Of a stretch of 64,000 bases of DNA, positions 32,471 through 42,775 are shown piece by piece. Source of the DNA: Halobacillus fulvus (GTDB lineage Bacteria; Bacillota; Bacilli; Bacillales; Halobacillaceae); NCBI GenBank assembly GCA_004078665.1, contig SCFO01000008.1:1-64000 (forward strand), given 5' to 3'. Both the position numbers and the translations under genes were made by a program. Within the stretch, counting starts at the first letter, position 1. The number at the start of each line of letters is the position of its first letter. The notes beneath the pieces were generated by a model that saw nothing but the letters and a program-made list of their open reading frames with translations, was not told the DNA's origin and did not search any database.

Positions 32471-33706
32471 ATGAAAAAGAAAAGGTATAAAGGCAGAATC
32501 TTGGGCTTACTGATCATTGCTTTCATCGCCACGAATGCGTTGTTGATATACATAGACGAAGATGGATACGTGGAACGCAAATCGTATGTCGAACAATGGT
32601 CCCAAGCCTTTACGTATGATTTATTCGAAACATTAGAAAAGAGAGCCGTCTTCACTACCGAGGAATCGAACCCTGTCTATTTTGATGACCAAAAAGGGGC
32701 ATTTAAAGAATTCCTCGTATCAGAAGGAGACAACGTGACGCAAGGGGATGACTTATATACTTATGAAGTCATCGATTATGAAGCCCAGCAAAACCAGCTC
32801 GAAAGCGAAATCGACCGGCTGGAAAGCGAAGTTGAAGCGATCGAAGATTTCATCATCGAGCTCGAATTGTATTCGCCGCCTGTTGAAGAGTCCAACTCCT
32901 CCAACTCCTTTTTTGATGATGAGCCTGATGCACCGGAAAATGCAGAGGTCGATTTCTTACAGGAACAGCAGATTGCTGAGCAGGAAGCCGAGCTCGCTCA
33001 AAAAGAAGCGATGCTTGCGATGGTAGAAGATCAGCTGGATCAATTGGAAGACGATGGGCAGGAAATCACGATTACGAGCCCTTACGACGGAACGGTCACT
33101 GATATTTCCGAAACGCTTGAAGCGCCACTCCTGACCTTGAAATCTACGAATCTTCAATTAGAAGGAACGTTGGATGAAGAAGAAAGAAAATCTGTCGAAG
33201 TCGATATGCGAGTAAGGGGCACAGTTGAAGAAGAAGACTGGGAGATCACAGGAAGCCTCTCCTCCATCCATACATTCCCGGACGAAACAGGTGCCTACCG
33301 CTCTAGCCGGTATCCGTTTGAAGTGGCCCTCGAGCCTACAGAACACCCTGTCTTGCCGGGCTATCACGTAGACCTTGAAATCATTCAGGCCGAATCCTTA
33401 CAGACCACTTCTGCTTTAAGCAGTGTATTAGTCGGTGAAGAGGACTTATACGCCTGGGTGATGAACGAGGAAGGGCAATTAGAACGTCGGGAGATTGAAA
33501 CAGGTCTTGTAGAAAATGGAGTAACGGAAGTCGTGAATGGTCTCGGACCTGGCGAATGGCTGGCAGATGAGCCGAAAGACGAATTCAGACAAGACGCAAC
33601 GTTCATTACACCGATTCAATGGCACGATGTCTATGTGAAAAGGATGCTTGATGAAGGGATCGGCGACTACTGGACGTACAGTCTACTCGGCCTCCTGGCA
33701 CGCTGA
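32471..33706 (+). CDS. HlyD/YknX-like membrane fusion (adaptor) protein
   Basis: The 411-residue protein has one N-terminal membrane anchor, a biotinyl-lipoyl-like half (EFLVSEGDNVTQGD), a long acidic coiled coil (about 95-200), the matching half ITSPYDGTVTDISE and beta-barrel domains. Such adaptors link MacB-type ABC pumps to the cell envelope. No ATPase or permease gene follows: a terminator and an unrelated oxidoreductase come next. Very acidic composition fits a halophile. Start ATG 32471 has AGGTGG at spacing 8. Confidence 0.82.
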   Translation: MKKKRYKGRILGLLIIAFIATNALLIYIDEDGYVERKSYVEQWSQAFTYDLFETLEKRAVFTTEESNPVYFDDQKGAFKEFLVSEGDNVTQGDDLYTYEVIDYEAQQNQLESEIDRLESEVEAIEDFIIELELYSPPVEESNSSNSFFDDEPDAPENAEVDFLQEQQIAEQEAELAQKEAMLAMVEDQLDQLEDDGQEITITSPYDGTVTDISETLEAPLLTLKSTNLQLEGTLDEEERKSVEVDMRVRGTVEEEDWEITGSLSSIHTFPDETGAYRSSRYPFEVALEPTEHPVLPGYHVDLEIIQAESLQTTSALSSVLVGEEDLYAWVMNEEGQLERREIETGLVENGVTEVVNGLGPGEWLADEPKDEFRQDATFITPIQWHDVYVKRMLDEGIGDYWTYSLLGLLAR

Positions 33707-33709
33707 TAT

Positions 33710-33745
33710 AAAAATGGCTTGAGAGATCTCTCTCAGGCCTTTTCT
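33710..33745 (+). terminator. Terminator of the YIP1-adaptor operon
   Basis: GGCTTGAGAGA and TCTCTCAGGCC form a stem followed by TTTTCT, just after the adaptor stop. Confidence 0.82.
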
Positions 33746-33859
33746 ATGAAATAAGTCATCTATCAGTATACTTAGAATCGCAAAACGAACACCATAACCT
33801 TTGCAACAATCCACCAGAAATGGGACCATATAACCAGAACAGCTTAAGGGGGATGAACG

Positions 33860-34855
33860 ATGAAATTAAGTGTGCTGGACCAATCCCCTATTTTACACGG
33901 GATGACTCCTCATGATGCATTGAAGCAGACAACAGAATTAGCCAAGTGGACCGATCAATTAGGCTATTACAGGTTCTGGGTATCGGAACACCATAGTACC
34001 GAAAGCCTCGCCGGATCGGCTCCGGAAGTGCTCGCGGCCCATTTAGCCTCTCAGACCGAAACGATCCGCGTCGGAACCGGAGGGGTGTTGCTGCCTCACT
34101 ACAGCTCATACAAAGTAGCGGAAGCCTTCCGCGTTCTTGAAACGCTTTACCCGAACCGGATTGATCTAGGCGTCGGACGCGCCCCAGGCGGGATGCCGAA
34201 TGTCAATCTCGCCTTAAACCGCGGCGAAGTGCCTAAAATAGAAGGGTATCCTGCTCAGGTCGAGGAGCTGATGGCTTACCTCCACGGACAGGACCCTCAC
34301 GGAATGGACATTTATGCGACACCTAAAGGAGAGACAGCTCCTCCGATTTGGATGCTCGGATCGAGTGGAACCAGTGCGCGCTTAGCCGCCGATCTCGGGA
34401 CGTCCTATTCCTTCGCGCATTTTATCAATGGTCACGGCGGGGTCAGGGCGATGGAACGTTACCAGGATTACTTCTCACCTTCTATGCAGCAGAGTGAGCC
34501 AAAAGGCAATGTTTCGGTATTCGTCATTTGCGCCGAGACAGATGAAGAAGCGGAATATTTGGCTTCAAGTCTCGACTTAGCCCTTCTGAAAATTGAACAA
34601 GGCGGCAGACGCACCCATTTTCCAGAACCGGACGAAGCGATCCGTTACCCGTACTCGATCTATGAGCAGGAACGTGTGCAAGAGAACCGTCAACGTATGA
34701 TTGTCGGAAACCCAGAGAAAGTGAAAGAGCAAATTGAAAAGCTCGCGTCCTTCTATCAAGTGGACGACATCATCATCAACACGATTGCCACCCCTTTCGA
34801 AAAACGGATGCAATCCTACGAACTGATCGCCCGCGCGTTCAACCATCATGTGTAA
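33860..34855 (+). CDS. LLM class flavin-dependent oxidoreductase
   Basis: A bacterial luciferase-like monooxygenase of 331 residues (LSVLDQSPI at the start, HHSTESLAGSAPE, GVGRAPGG, WMLGSSGTSA). It belongs to the group with B. subtilis YwcH and YddN. It should use FMNH2 and oxygen; the substrate is unknown. It is a single gene with GGGGGA before the ATG. Confidence 0.9.
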   Translation: MKLSVLDQSPILHGMTPHDALKQTTELAKWTDQLGYYRFWVSEHHSTESLAGSAPEVLAAHLASQTETIRVGTGGVLLPHYSSYKVAEAFRVLETLYPNRIDLGVGRAPGGMPNVNLALNRGEVPKIEGYPAQVEELMAYLHGQDPHGMDIYATPKGETAPPIWMLGSSGTSARLAADLGTSYSFAHFINGHGGVRAMERYQDYFSPSMQQSEPKGNVSVFVICAETDEEAEYLASSLDLALLKIEQGGRRTHFPEPDEAIRYPYSIYEQERVQENRQRMIVGNPEKVKEQIEKLASFYQVDDIIINTIATPFEKRMQSYELIARAFNHHV

Positions 34856-34871
34856 ACAGGTTTACACAAAC

Positions 34872-34916
34872 AGCCGCAGGGCAAGAGGTCATTCCTCTTG
34901 TCCTGCGGCTTCTTTC
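34872..34916 (+). terminator. Terminator of the LLM gene
   Basis: AGCCGCAGG(G)CAAGAGG and CCTCTTG(T)CCTGCGGCT form a long stem followed by TCTTT. Confidence 0.88.
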
Positions 34917-34977
34917 ATTCTTTGCCCTCCCCCACTATAAGTGTTGGGATTGTTGTATGACAGATCTCAACACGCAT

Positions 34978-35147
34978 GTTTCCGTTCCCCTATTTTGATA
35001 AGGAGGGGTAGGAAATGCCGAGACTCCTATAGGGAGAAAAGGGCAGGCTGAGATCCCGCAGGAGCCGTGCTCCGAGGAAGCTCAGCGCCCGCCCATGGAA
35101 AGCGAGGTGTTTCCTTCCCCTCCAAACTCTAACTCGAAAACGGAAAC
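34978..35147 (+). repeat. Dispersed palindromic element, copy F (long form)
   Basis: GTTTCCGTT to CGGAAAC. Arms GGAGGGGTAGGAAA and TTTCCTTCCCCTCC pair with one mismatch. The core has GAGACTCCTATAGGGAG, GAGATCCCGCAGGAGC and GAAGCTCAGCGCCCGCCC. It lies 108 nt before the BMP gene. Confidence 0.87.
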
Positions 35148-35254
35148 TTATCTTAAATCATCCAATCACCATGAAAAAATACCTATTAAAAAAACCAAAA
35201 AAACAGCCGATACGATAAGATGTCAGACATCATACATAAGGAGCGTGTCCATTC

Positions 35255-36202
35255 ATGCGGTCTATTTTTATTGGAATGGTATGGCTTGCCCTTCTCCTGA
35301 TCGTCACCGGCTGTAACAACACATCTGGAGCAACGGGGACGAATGAGGAGATCAGCGCAGGTCTGCTTGTAACAGAAAGTGGTTTAGGCGACGATTCATT
35401 CAGTGATTCAGCCTTTCAAGGGTTAGAAAAAGCCCGTGATGAACTCGGAATTACATTCGATTATCGAGAACCCTTCGAGCTTGATTATCAACAACAGATG
35501 GAAGAGCTCATTAAACAAGGGCATGATGTCATCATCGGCCTTGGCTTCAATTCTCAGGAAGCCGTTGACAGTCTCGCCGAGAAGTATCCGGATCAGTCTT
35601 TCGTGTTGATTGATGCGGTATCTGAAAAAGAAAATGTTACGTCGATTACTTTTAAAGAAGATGAGGGAAGCTACTTGATCGGTTACATCGCCGGAATGAG
35701 AACCGAAAGCAATGTGGTTGGCTTTGTCGGAGGTGTTCAAATCCCTGTCATCGAGCGGTTTGAACAAGGCTTCCGTGAAGGTGTGCAGGCGGTAAACCCT
35801 GACGCCGAACTCTTGATTGAGTACGCCGATACGTTTGATGACGATGCGAAAGGCGCCGAGATCACACGCAATATGGTCGATCAAGGAGCCGATTATATTT
35901 TCCATGCCGCCGGATTTACAGGCATCGGTGTGTTGAAAGAAGCTCAGAATCAGGGAGTGTATGCTTTCGGCGTCGACAGCGATCAATTTTTCGTAGCCGA
36001 AGAAGCGGTCGTTTCCTCGATGCTGAAGCATGTCAATGTCGCCCTCTATAACGTTATGGAGCAACTGCGTAACGGAGAGAAGTTGACAGGAGCGACTGAC
36101 ACTCTAGGAATCGAAGAAGGCGGCGTAGGACTAGCCCCGATCCGTCTCATCGAATTAACGGAAGAGGAACAGGCCAAACTTGATTCGGCTCAAAATCAAT
36201 AA
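35255..36202 (+). CDS. BMP family (PnrA-like) substrate-binding lipoprotein
   Basis: The 315-residue lipoprotein has lipobox VTGC (Cys20) and the BMP/PnrA domain ([14 protein letters not shown], later [14 protein letters not shown]). PnrA-like proteins bind purine nucleosides for ABC uptake; B. subtilis Med also belongs here and affects competence. No transporter genes are adjacent. A chemoreceptor gene starts 17 nt downstream, so the protein may present a ligand to it. Confidence 0.88.
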   Translation: MRSIFIGMVWLALLLIVTGCNNTSGATGTNEEISAGLLVTESGLGDDSFSDSAFQGLEKARDELGITFDYREPFELDYQQQMEELIKQGHDVIIGLGFNSQEAVDSLAEKYPDQSFVLIDAVSEKENVTSITFKEDEGSYLIGYIAGMRTESNVVGFVGGVQIPVIERFEQGFREGVQAVNPDAELLIEYADTFDDDAKGAEITRNMVDQGADYIFHAAGFTGIGVLKEAQNQGVYAFGVDSDQFFVAEEAVVSSMLKHVNVALYNVMEQLRNGEKLTGATDTLGIEEGGVGLAPIRLIELTEEEQAKLDSAQNQ

Positions 36203-36219
36203 GGAAAGGAGCGTTTTAC

Positions 36220-37890
36220 ATGTCGATTGGAAAACGGCTTTACACGATGACCTTGATTCCCTTGTTTTTAAGTCTTGTGTTGATCGGGTTCATCGTTGTG
36301 CAAATGATCGACCTACAGAAATCGTCCACTTCAGATGTAGAAGTTTTGCTTGACGGAAAGGACTTACATAGCCAGCTTGTCACCGTTGAGCAGGCCCTTA
36401 CGATGTACGGCTACAGCCCATCTGAGGCCACTCGCAGTGACGCTTTGACGCAAATCGCAGAAACCGATCAGTTCCTCGATGATTTGCAACCACTATTGGA
36501 AACAGAAGAGCAAATGCGCTGGTTCGATCAGCTCGAGCAAAAATACGCAGGTTGGAATGAGCGGGCGAATGAGGCTTTGCAAGCTGAAGATGCCAACGAA
36601 ATCCAGCGTCAGGCTGCCCGTACATCAGGTATGTTGAATGACACATATATGATCGAGCAGACATCACGCCAATGGTACGACGCGAAAATGGACGATCAGG
36701 AGCAGTCGATCGAGCGCTTAATTGTCATTACACTCATCGCCGCCCTCCTGCTTGTACTCGTTTCGATTTTGTCTACAACACGCCTGACCAAGCATATCTC
36801 CACGCCATTGAAGCGGTTGACGAACCAGGCTTCTGAGGTGGCGGCAGGGAATTTGACGGTGACGATTGAGACAAATCATAAGGAGAAGGATGAAATCGGC
36901 CAGCTCAAGGATTCCTTTAAACAAATGGTCGATAGCCTTCAGCATACGGTGAAATCGGTCCATCAGATCGGTTCTGACGTCGGTCGATTCAGTTCGACGT
37001 TGAAAACGGAAATGACCGGTTTGACGGAGGCGACGAACCAAGTCGCAAGCTCGACAGACGAGCTTGCCCAGGGAAGTCAGTCGATTTCCAACGACCTTCA
37101 AGATGTGTCCACATTAATGGAAGACCTTCACAAGTCATTTGAATCGAATACTGAACAAAGCCGACAGTCCTTGAAGGCAAGCTCAGAAGCGATGCAATAT
37201 GCAGAAAATGGCCAGCAGGCGATAGAGACACAGCGTAATTGGATGAATGAAAGTCTTACTTCGATCCAGCATGTCGATGAGTCTGTCCAAGACTTTGTCC
37301 GGTACACTGATCAAATTGAGAGCACCGTCCATTTGGTCAACGGTATCGCGGAGCAGACAAATCTTTTGGCTTTAAATGCTGCGATTGAAGCCGCCCGGGC
37401 AGGTGAACACGGAAAAGGGTTCGCCGTCGTGGCGGATGAAGTGAGGAAACTAGCAGATGAATCCACGAAGGCGACAGGGAACATCTCTTCGATGGTGGAC
37501 CAAATCAAGCAAGGCGTTCAGGAGATTGTCCAAGAGATGGAACGGACGAAGGAGCTGTCATCCAAACAGGATCAAGCTGTCCAACAATCAGCTGAAGCCT
37601 TTGGTAAAATCAGCGCTCAAGTCTCTTCCATCGATCAGCGTTTGAATAAGCTGACAGAGGATATGGATCAATCCAAAGAGAAAAGTCAGCAAGTCAGCAC
37701 CTCTCTTGAAAATATCAGTGCCATCACAGAAGAAACAGCGGCAGGGACAGAGGAGATTTCCGCGTCGACGGAAGAACAAGAGCACTCGTTCCAGCAAATG
37801 CTAGAAGAAGCCGGAAAGCTGGAAGAGATGACGCATCATATGAATGAACAATTGCAGCATTTCCAATGGAAAAACGACCTCCGCTCATAA
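36220..37890 (+). CDS. Methyl-accepting chemotaxis protein
   Basis: The 556-residue receptor has TM1 (about 9-30), an extracellular helical domain of about 135 residues, TM2 (about 167-188), HAMP and a cytoplasmic signalling domain with the hairpin tip [20 protein letters not shown] (about 375-394). It senses small molecules or a binding protein and signals to CheA. The small extracellular part has no PAS or Cache motif that I can see. It is coupled to the BMP lipoprotein gene upstream and ends in a terminator. Confidence 0.93.
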   Translation: MSIGKRLYTMTLIPLFLSLVLIGFIVVQMIDLQKSSTSDVEVLLDGKDLHSQLVTVEQALTMYGYSPSEATRSDALTQIAETDQFLDDLQPLLETEEQMRWFDQLEQKYAGWNERANEALQAEDANEIQRQAARTSGMLNDTYMIEQTSRQWYDAKMDDQEQSIERLIVITLIAALLLVLVSILSTTRLTKHISTPLKRLTNQASEVAAGNLTVTIETNHKEKDEIGQLKDSFKQMVDSLQHTVKSVHQIGSDVGRFSSTLKTEMTGLTEATNQVASSTDELAQGSQSISNDLQDVSTLMEDLHKSFESNTEQSRQSLKASSEAMQYAENGQQAIETQRNWMNESLTSIQHVDESVQDFVRYTDQIESTVHLVNGIAEQTNLLALNAAIEAARAGEHGKGFAVVADEVRKLADESTKATGNISSMVDQIKQGVQEIVQEMERTKELSSKQDQAVQQSAEAFGKISAQVSSIDQRLNKLTEDMDQSKEKSQQVSTSLENISAITEETAAGTEEISASTEEQEHSFQQMLEEAGKLEEMTHHMNEQLQHFQWKNDLRS

Positions 37891-37907
37891 GCGGAAGTCG
37901 TTTTTTT
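37870..37907. terminator. Terminator MCP / DUF2164
   Basis: AAAACGAC-TCCGCT and AGCGGA-GTCGTTTTTTT form a strong stem between convergent genes, overlapping the stop codon of the MCP gene. Confidence 0.9.
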
Positions 37908-38158
37908 CACCTCTGCGGTCTGCCGGCCACTTGCTCAAGCGAACGAATGTCTTCATCAAGGTTCATCACTTTTTGCTCCACCATTTTTCTCGCATCCGAG
38001 ATTCCCTTGTTATACATGAACGGGCCTAACTCCTTCAGCATATAATCCAGAAAATGATCGGCGGCCAGCTGCCCGATTTCTTCTCCTCTTTCCAGCTCAA
38101 AGAACTCCTGAATCCGCACCACCATATAGTCTCGTTCTTCTTTTTTCAATGATTTCAT
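37907..38158 (-). CDS. DUF2164 family protein
   Basis: The 83-residue protein with FFELERGEEIGQLAADHFLD and LGPFMYNKGISDAR fits DUF2164. It is small, charged and cytoplasmic, and its function is not known. The start is preceded by GGAGGGAG. It lies 58 nt downstream of a methyltransferase gene in the same direction. Confidence 0.85.
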   Translation of the reverse strand: MKSLKKEERDYMVVRIQEFFELERGEEIGQLAADHFLDYMLKELGPFMYNKGISDARKMVEQKVMNLDEDIRSLEQVAGRPQR

Positions 38159-38216
38159 CGGCTTCTCCCTCCTCTATCCTTATCCTAGCATATGAAAAGA
38201 TCACCGCGTCCCCTTG

Positions 38217-38807
38217 TCAGATGCGGGTCCCCACGACACATACCGAAGAATTAGGACGCGAAGGCCTTAGGAACACCTCGACTTCCTGAAAGCCTGCTTT
38301 CTCGAGAAGGTTTCTCAGCTGACCTCCAAGCACTTCAGACGTCTCATCTGTCGCCCCTTTTTCATGCGGGCGGATCGTGAGCGCAATCCGCCCCCCTATT
38401 TTTAAGTATTTTTTCATACAGGAAAGTGTCTCTACAGGGTTTTCCCAATACGTGACATTATTGATGGCGTAGATTTTATCGACACGATGATCAAAGAACT
38501 CCAGTAAACCTGCCGGGCCTTGAATGAGACAAATTTGACCGGTGCCCCGCTCCCTTCGAAGTCTTTTCATCGCTCCCTCGACCATCACTTCAGAAGGGTC
38601 GATGCCGAACAGGGTGACTCCTTTGTGCTTTGCGACCTGTTGCAGCGCCTCTCCCGAACCAAATCCGATTTCAAGGATGCTCTCTCCCTCTTTTATATCC
38701 AAAAAAGACAATGTCCATTTATTGATCTGATGATTTTCTTTCATCATGAACCAACCGACACACTTACCGATCCACCCTTCAGGCTTCGAAAACTGTTCGT
38801 ACAACAT
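38217..38807 (-). CDS. Class I SAM-dependent methyltransferase
   Basis: The 196-residue protein has motif I ILEIGFGSGEAL, the acidic loop FGIDPSEVMV and KYLKIGGRIALTI. The substrate is unknown; the short N-terminus (YEQFSKPEGWIGKCVGWFM) is common in small UbiE-like enzymes of Bacillaceae. The start has AGGAGG at spacing 7. Confidence 0.88.
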   Translation of the reverse strand: MLYEQFSKPEGWIGKCVGWFMMKENHQINKWTLSFLDIKEGESILEIGFGSGEALQQVAKHKGVTLFGIDPSEVMVEGAMKRLRRERGTGQICLIQGPAGLLEFFDHRVDKIYAINNVTYWENPVETLSCMKKYLKIGGRIALTIRPHEKGATDETSEVLGGQLRNLLEKAGFQEVEVFLRPSRPNSSVCVVGTRI

Positions 38808-38963
38808 TTCCGCACCTCCTCTCTGAATCTTTATTCCCTGCTCGCCATTCCTCTATGCGCTTATTTGCAGGTGTATTGATTTCCAATCCGTATGTTTCTT
38901 TGTATGATAGATTACAAGAACTCATAGAAAAATCATGTAAGATCATTATAAGGGGGAACGTGT

Positions 38964-40199
38964 ATGAAAAAATGGATCAGCTTGTCCATATTCCTGGCAG
39001 CCTTACTGTTGACGGCCTGTTCCAACAGTGAGACTGGACAGGAATTTACCAATATTACCAATCAAGACTGGGAAGAGATTGAAGCGTCTGCTGAAGGTTC
39101 TACGGTCCGACTGTTCATGTGGGGCGGTGACGAAGGCATCAATCAATATATTGATGAGTGGGTCACACCACAATTAGAGGACACATACGGCGTAAGCCTC
39201 GAGCGCGTTCCGATGGATACAGGTGAAATCTTGCAAAAATTACAGACAGAAAAGCAAGCCGGCAAACAGGACGGTACAATCGACATCGTCTGGATCAACG
39301 CGGAAAATTTCAAAAATGCTAAAGAGAATGATCTGCTCGCTGGATCGTTCGTAGACGTCCTGCCGAACTTCAATGAGTACTACGACACAGAAGATCCCGC
39401 GTTCCAAACGGACTTCGGTACGGCAGTCGAAGGCATGGAAGCCCCTTGGGGGAAAGTACAATTCGTCTTCCATTACGACTCTGAAAAAATAGAAACACCA
39501 CCAGCATCCTTTGAAGAACTGAAAACATGGGTAGAAGAAAACCCTGGACGGTTTACTTATCCGAATGCAGAAGACTTTACCGGAAACGCCTTTTTGAGAC
39601 ACGTCCTTTATGCCAATGCTGAGCAGCCTTCAGACATTTATGAACAGCCGCTAGACGAAGAGCAAATCAGTGAAGCAGCGGAAGGTACGTGGACATACTT
39701 AAACGACATCAAGCCAAATCTGTGGCGATCCGGCAGTCACTACCCGAACTCGTTGACAGAGCTTGATCGTCTCTACAGCCAAGGTGAAGTATGGATGACG
39801 ATGGGCTATAACGAAGCAAGAGCGGAGTCGCTGATTGAGGAAGGTGTCTTTCCGGAATCAACCGAATCCTTTGTCATGGAGCCTGGGTCGATCGGAAACA
39901 CCCATTTCCTTTCGATTCCATTCAATAGTACAAATCCGGAAGGGGCACTTGCTGCCATCAACTTCATGCTGTCTCCTGAAGCACAGCTTGAGAAGCTGAA
40001 GCCTGACTATTGGGGAGAAAATACACCGATCAGCATTGACCGTCTTCCGGAAGAGATGAAACAAAAGTTCCAGTCCGTCGACCGTGGCGAAAGTGTTTTA
40101 TCACAGTCAGAACTTGAAGAAAGCTTCCTTCCAGAGTCTGAGGCTGCTTACGTCGAATGGATGGAAGAGCAGTGGTTCAATGAAGTGGTCCAGCAATAA
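38964..40199 (+). CDS. ABC transporter substrate-binding lipoprotein (YnjB-like)
   Basis: The 411-residue lipoprotein (lipobox LTAC, Cys19) has the features of YnjB: VRLFMWGGDEGINQYIDEWV, TIDIVWINAENFKNAKE and EAPWGKVQFVFHYDS. E. coli YnjBCD is an uncharacterised system sometimes linked to thiamine or polyamine-type uptake. The substrate is not known. It is first of a five-gene operon. Confidence 0.9.
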   Translation: MKKWISLSIFLAALLLTACSNSETGQEFTNITNQDWEEIEASAEGSTVRLFMWGGDEGINQYIDEWVTPQLEDTYGVSLERVPMDTGEILQKLQTEKQAGKQDGTIDIVWINAENFKNAKENDLLAGSFVDVLPNFNEYYDTEDPAFQTDFGTAVEGMEAPWGKVQFVFHYDSEKIETPPASFEELKTWVEENPGRFTYPNAEDFTGNAFLRHVLYANAEQPSDIYEQPLDEEQISEAAEGTWTYLNDIKPNLWRSGSHYPNSLTELDRLYSQGEVWMTMGYNEARAESLIEEGVFPESTESFVMEPGSIGNTHFLSIPFNSTNPEGALAAINFMLSPEAQLEKLKPDYWGENTPISIDRLPEEMKQKFQSVDRGESVLSQSELEESFLPESEAAYVEWMEEQWFNEVVQQ

Positions 40200-41025
40200 A
40201 TCCTGGTTACTGTTTCTCCCTGCTGTCTTATTTCTCATCCTTCCGCTCTATGGTTTAGCCGCAGCCATCAGCCAAAGCTTTCAGCAACAGGGAGAATGGA
40301 CATTATCAGCCTATCAGCAGTTGTTTCAATCGGACAGGTTTCTAAGCGCTGTCGGGTTTAGTCTCGAAGTCGCTTTCTTGTCCTCTCTCCTATCCCTATT
40401 GATCGGTCTGTTATTCACCCGAAGCTTCTACCCTTATTTGGCTTCCCACACGCCGAGGCTGATCGTCTGGATGCCAATGCTGTTCCCCCACTTCGTTTGG
40501 GGATATATGGTCATCCTTCTCTTATCGGAAACGGGTGTCCTCGCACAAGTGTTCACCTTGCTTGGAGGAGACGATTTCCCTACGCTTACCCAAGATTCCA
40601 GAGGAATCGGGATCATTCTCACCTATGTATGGAAAGAGGTTCCCTTCGTCATCCTGATGCTCCTCCCTGTTTACGCCACGATCAAGCCCGAATATTATGA
40701 TTTAGTCAAAACGCTGGGCGGAGGAGCGTGGAGTCAATTTAAACAAGTAGAATGGCCACACCTTTTACCAGTGATGATCGAAACATTTTTAATCGTTTTC
40801 GCCTTCACGATTTCTGCTTATGAAGTCCCGGCATTACTCGGAACCACTTTTCCTGAAATGCTGTCCGTACTCAGCTACAACTGGTTTTACGGAAGCAGTT
40901 GGGATGACAGGTCCCTGGCATTCGCTGCCATGGTCCTTTTAAGTCTATTCATTCTGATCCTCACATTCATTGGGTATATCTATATGAATAAAAAGCGGTT
41001 CAGAATGATGAAAGGGAAATCCTAA
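40180..41025 (+). CDS. ABC transporter permease (YnjC-like, first half)
   Basis: The 281-residue permease has six predicted helices and the EAA-type loop in LVKTLGGGAWSQFKQVEWP. I use the ATG at 40180, which overlaps the upstream gene by 20 nt, because the longer reading would overlap it by more than 100. YnjC of E. coli is a fused double permease; here the two halves are separate genes. Confidence 0.88.
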   Translation: MKWSSNKSWLLFLPAVLFLILPLYGLAAAISQSFQQQGEWTLSAYQQLFQSDRFLSAVGFSLEVAFLSSLLSLLIGLLFTRSFYPYLASHTPRLIVWMPMLFPHFVWGYMVILLLSETGVLAQVFTLLGGDDFPTLTQDSRGIGIILTYVWKEVPFVILMLLPVYATIKPEYYDLVKTLGGGAWSQFKQVEWPHLLPVMIETFLIVFAFTISAYEVPALLGTTFPEMLSVLSYNWFYGSSWDDRSLAFAAMVLLSLFILILTFIGYIYMNKKRFRMMKGKS

Positions 41026-41819
41026 TGAAGAAGTCCACCTTTAGTTTGTTTGCTTTGATACTGTTTCTCTTTCCCGTTTTCATGCTTGTACTTCAAAGTG
41101 TCAGTGAAACATGGCGCTTCCAGAGCGGAGAAGGGATTCAATTTCAACTCGACAGTTTCGACGTTTTATTGTCCGACCCTAACTTATGGGAAGCTACGGG
41201 GTGGTCGTTTCTGATCGGAACCGTCGTTCTACTGATCAATCTCGTCATCGGATTAGGCACGGGAAAAGCTCTGACATTGTATTCCTTCAGAGGGAAGTCT
41301 CTCGTCGAGGCGATCTTACTCGCCCCGATTTTAATTCCTGTATTGGCGATTGCCATGGGCCTGCATCTGTTCATGATCCGCGTCGGCCTTGCGGATACGT
41401 GGCTTGGCGTCGTGCTGATCCACCTCGTTCCGACCGTGCCGTACAGCATCAAAATTTTTCATAACGCCTACCGTCAGCTTGGCGTTTCTATGATGGAACA
41501 GCCGCTTACACTAGGGTCTTCTCCCCTCTACCAGCTGTTCACCATCGAACTGCCACTGATGAAGCCAGCGATCCGGAGCGTCACGTTTCTGACGATTGTC
41601 ATCAGCCTGAGTCAATATGCCATTACAGCGATCATCGGCGGAGGAAATGTCATCACGCTACCCATGATTTTCTTCCCGTTTTTAGATACAGCCAACGCCG
41701 CCATTATGGCCGCCTTTTCCATCTGGTTTTCCTTCCTTCCATTTGGAATGTATGTATTAGTAGAAGGAGCTTTACTACTCCTCCCTTATTCTAAAAAGCC
41801 ATGGAGGATCAGCCAATGA
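41025..41819 (+). CDS. ABC transporter permease (YnjC-like, second half)
   Basis: A 264-residue membrane protein of the binding-protein-dependent permease family, with the loop MEQPLTLGSSPLYQLFTIEL. It starts one base into the stop of the first permease (TAATG), and overlaps the ATPase gene by four bases. The two permeases should form the heterodimeric channel. Confidence 0.9.
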   Translation: MKKSTFSLFALILFLFPVFMLVLQSVSETWRFQSGEGIQFQLDSFDVLLSDPNLWEATGWSFLIGTVVLLINLVIGLGTGKALTLYSFRGKSLVEAILLAPILIPVLAIAMGLHLFMIRVGLADTWLGVVLIHLVPTVPYSIKIFHNAYRQLGVSMMEQPLTLGSSPLYQLFTIELPLMKPAIRSVTFLTIVISLSQYAITAIIGGGNVITLPMIFFPFLDTANAAIMAAFSIWFSFLPFGMYVLVEGALLLLPYSKKPWRISQ

Positions 41820-42775
41820 GTTATGTCTTAGAAGCAAATGATTTAACGAAACAATTTCATAAAGAACGCATTCTGAACCGCGTCCAGTTCCAACTGAAAA
41901 AAGGCGAAGTGCTCAGCATCGTCGGACCGTCGGGCAGTGGAAAGACGACTCTCCTTCGAACATTAGCCGGATTAGAAAAACCGACAGAGGGAACGCTCTC
42001 GATGTCCGGTCATGATATCACGGAAAAGAAAGCCAATGAGCGAAGTATCGGGTTAGTCTTTCAACAGCCGCTCCTGTTTCCACATATGACAGTAGAGGAA
42101 AATATCCGCTACGGAGCTAAGTTCGCGAGGTCTTCCAAAAAAGACAGCGTCACCGATCTCTTAAGCGCGATTGAACTCTCGGATTATCGCGGGTACTACC
42201 CTGCGGAAATATCAGGCGGCCAGCAGCAGCGCGTGGCATTAGCTCGTGCGATTGCAACCGAACCGGACGTCATTTTATTCGATGAACCCTTCAGCAGCCT
42301 CGATCCCAAACTGCGTCACGATCTAAGGATTTGGCTGCGGGAATTCCTTGCGGAGCGATCGATCACGTCGATCTTCGTCACGCACGATACAGAGGAAGCG
42401 ATGCTGATGGGAGATCGAGTCGGTGTCTTTCACGAAGGAACGTTCCAGCAAATCGACCGGCCTGAAGTTCTTTACAAGGAACCGGCGAATGCCTTTGTCG
42501 CCCGTTTCATCGGAGGCCATTTCGTTTTGAGTGAACACGAATATATTCCGCTCTCGAACTGCTCTGTGACTACCAACGCTTATGAGACAGGCAGGAGATA
42601 TATGGCGACGATTCAACATATCACCTTTCAGCATGGCCAAACGATTGCTCATATGAGCATGGAAGATTTGAACAAAACGACCACCCTCCCCGTTGCAGGG
42701 GCGGAAGTCGGACAAACGGTCTGGCTGTCCTTTCCGGATGAGCAGATTTGCGCCTTTGGAGGAAGAGCCGTATGA
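41816..42775 (+). CDS. ABC transporter ATPase (YnjD-like)
   Basis: The 319-residue ATPase has Walker A GPSGSGKTT, signature SGGQQQRVALARA, Walker B ILFDEPFSS and H-loop FVTHD, then a C-terminal TOBE-like domain. It powers the YnjBCD-type importer. Start ATG 41816 has GGAGG upstream; it overlaps both neighbours by four bases (ATGA). Confidence 0.93.
   Translation: MSYVLEANDLTKQFHKERILNRVQFQLKKGEVLSIVGPSGSGKTTLLRTLAGLEKPTEGTLSMSGHDITEKKANERSIGLVFQQPLLFPHMTVEENIRYGAKFARSSKKDSVTDLLSAIELSDYRGYYPAEISGGQQQRVALARAIATEPDVILFDEPFSSLDPKLRHDLRIWLREFLAERSITSIFVTHDTEEAMLMGDRVGVFHEGTFQQIDRPEVLYKEPANAFVARFIGGHFVLSEHEYIPLSNCSVTTNAYETGRRYMATIQHITFQHGQTIAHMSMEDLNKTTTLPVAGAEVGQTVWLSFPDEQICAFGGRAV

Larger units (their letters stand above)
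34856..35254. other. Intergenic region LLM-BMP
   Basis: These 399 bases hold the LLM terminator, palindromic element copy F and, at the end, AAGGAG for the BMP gene. No other gene is supported. Confidence 0.6.
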
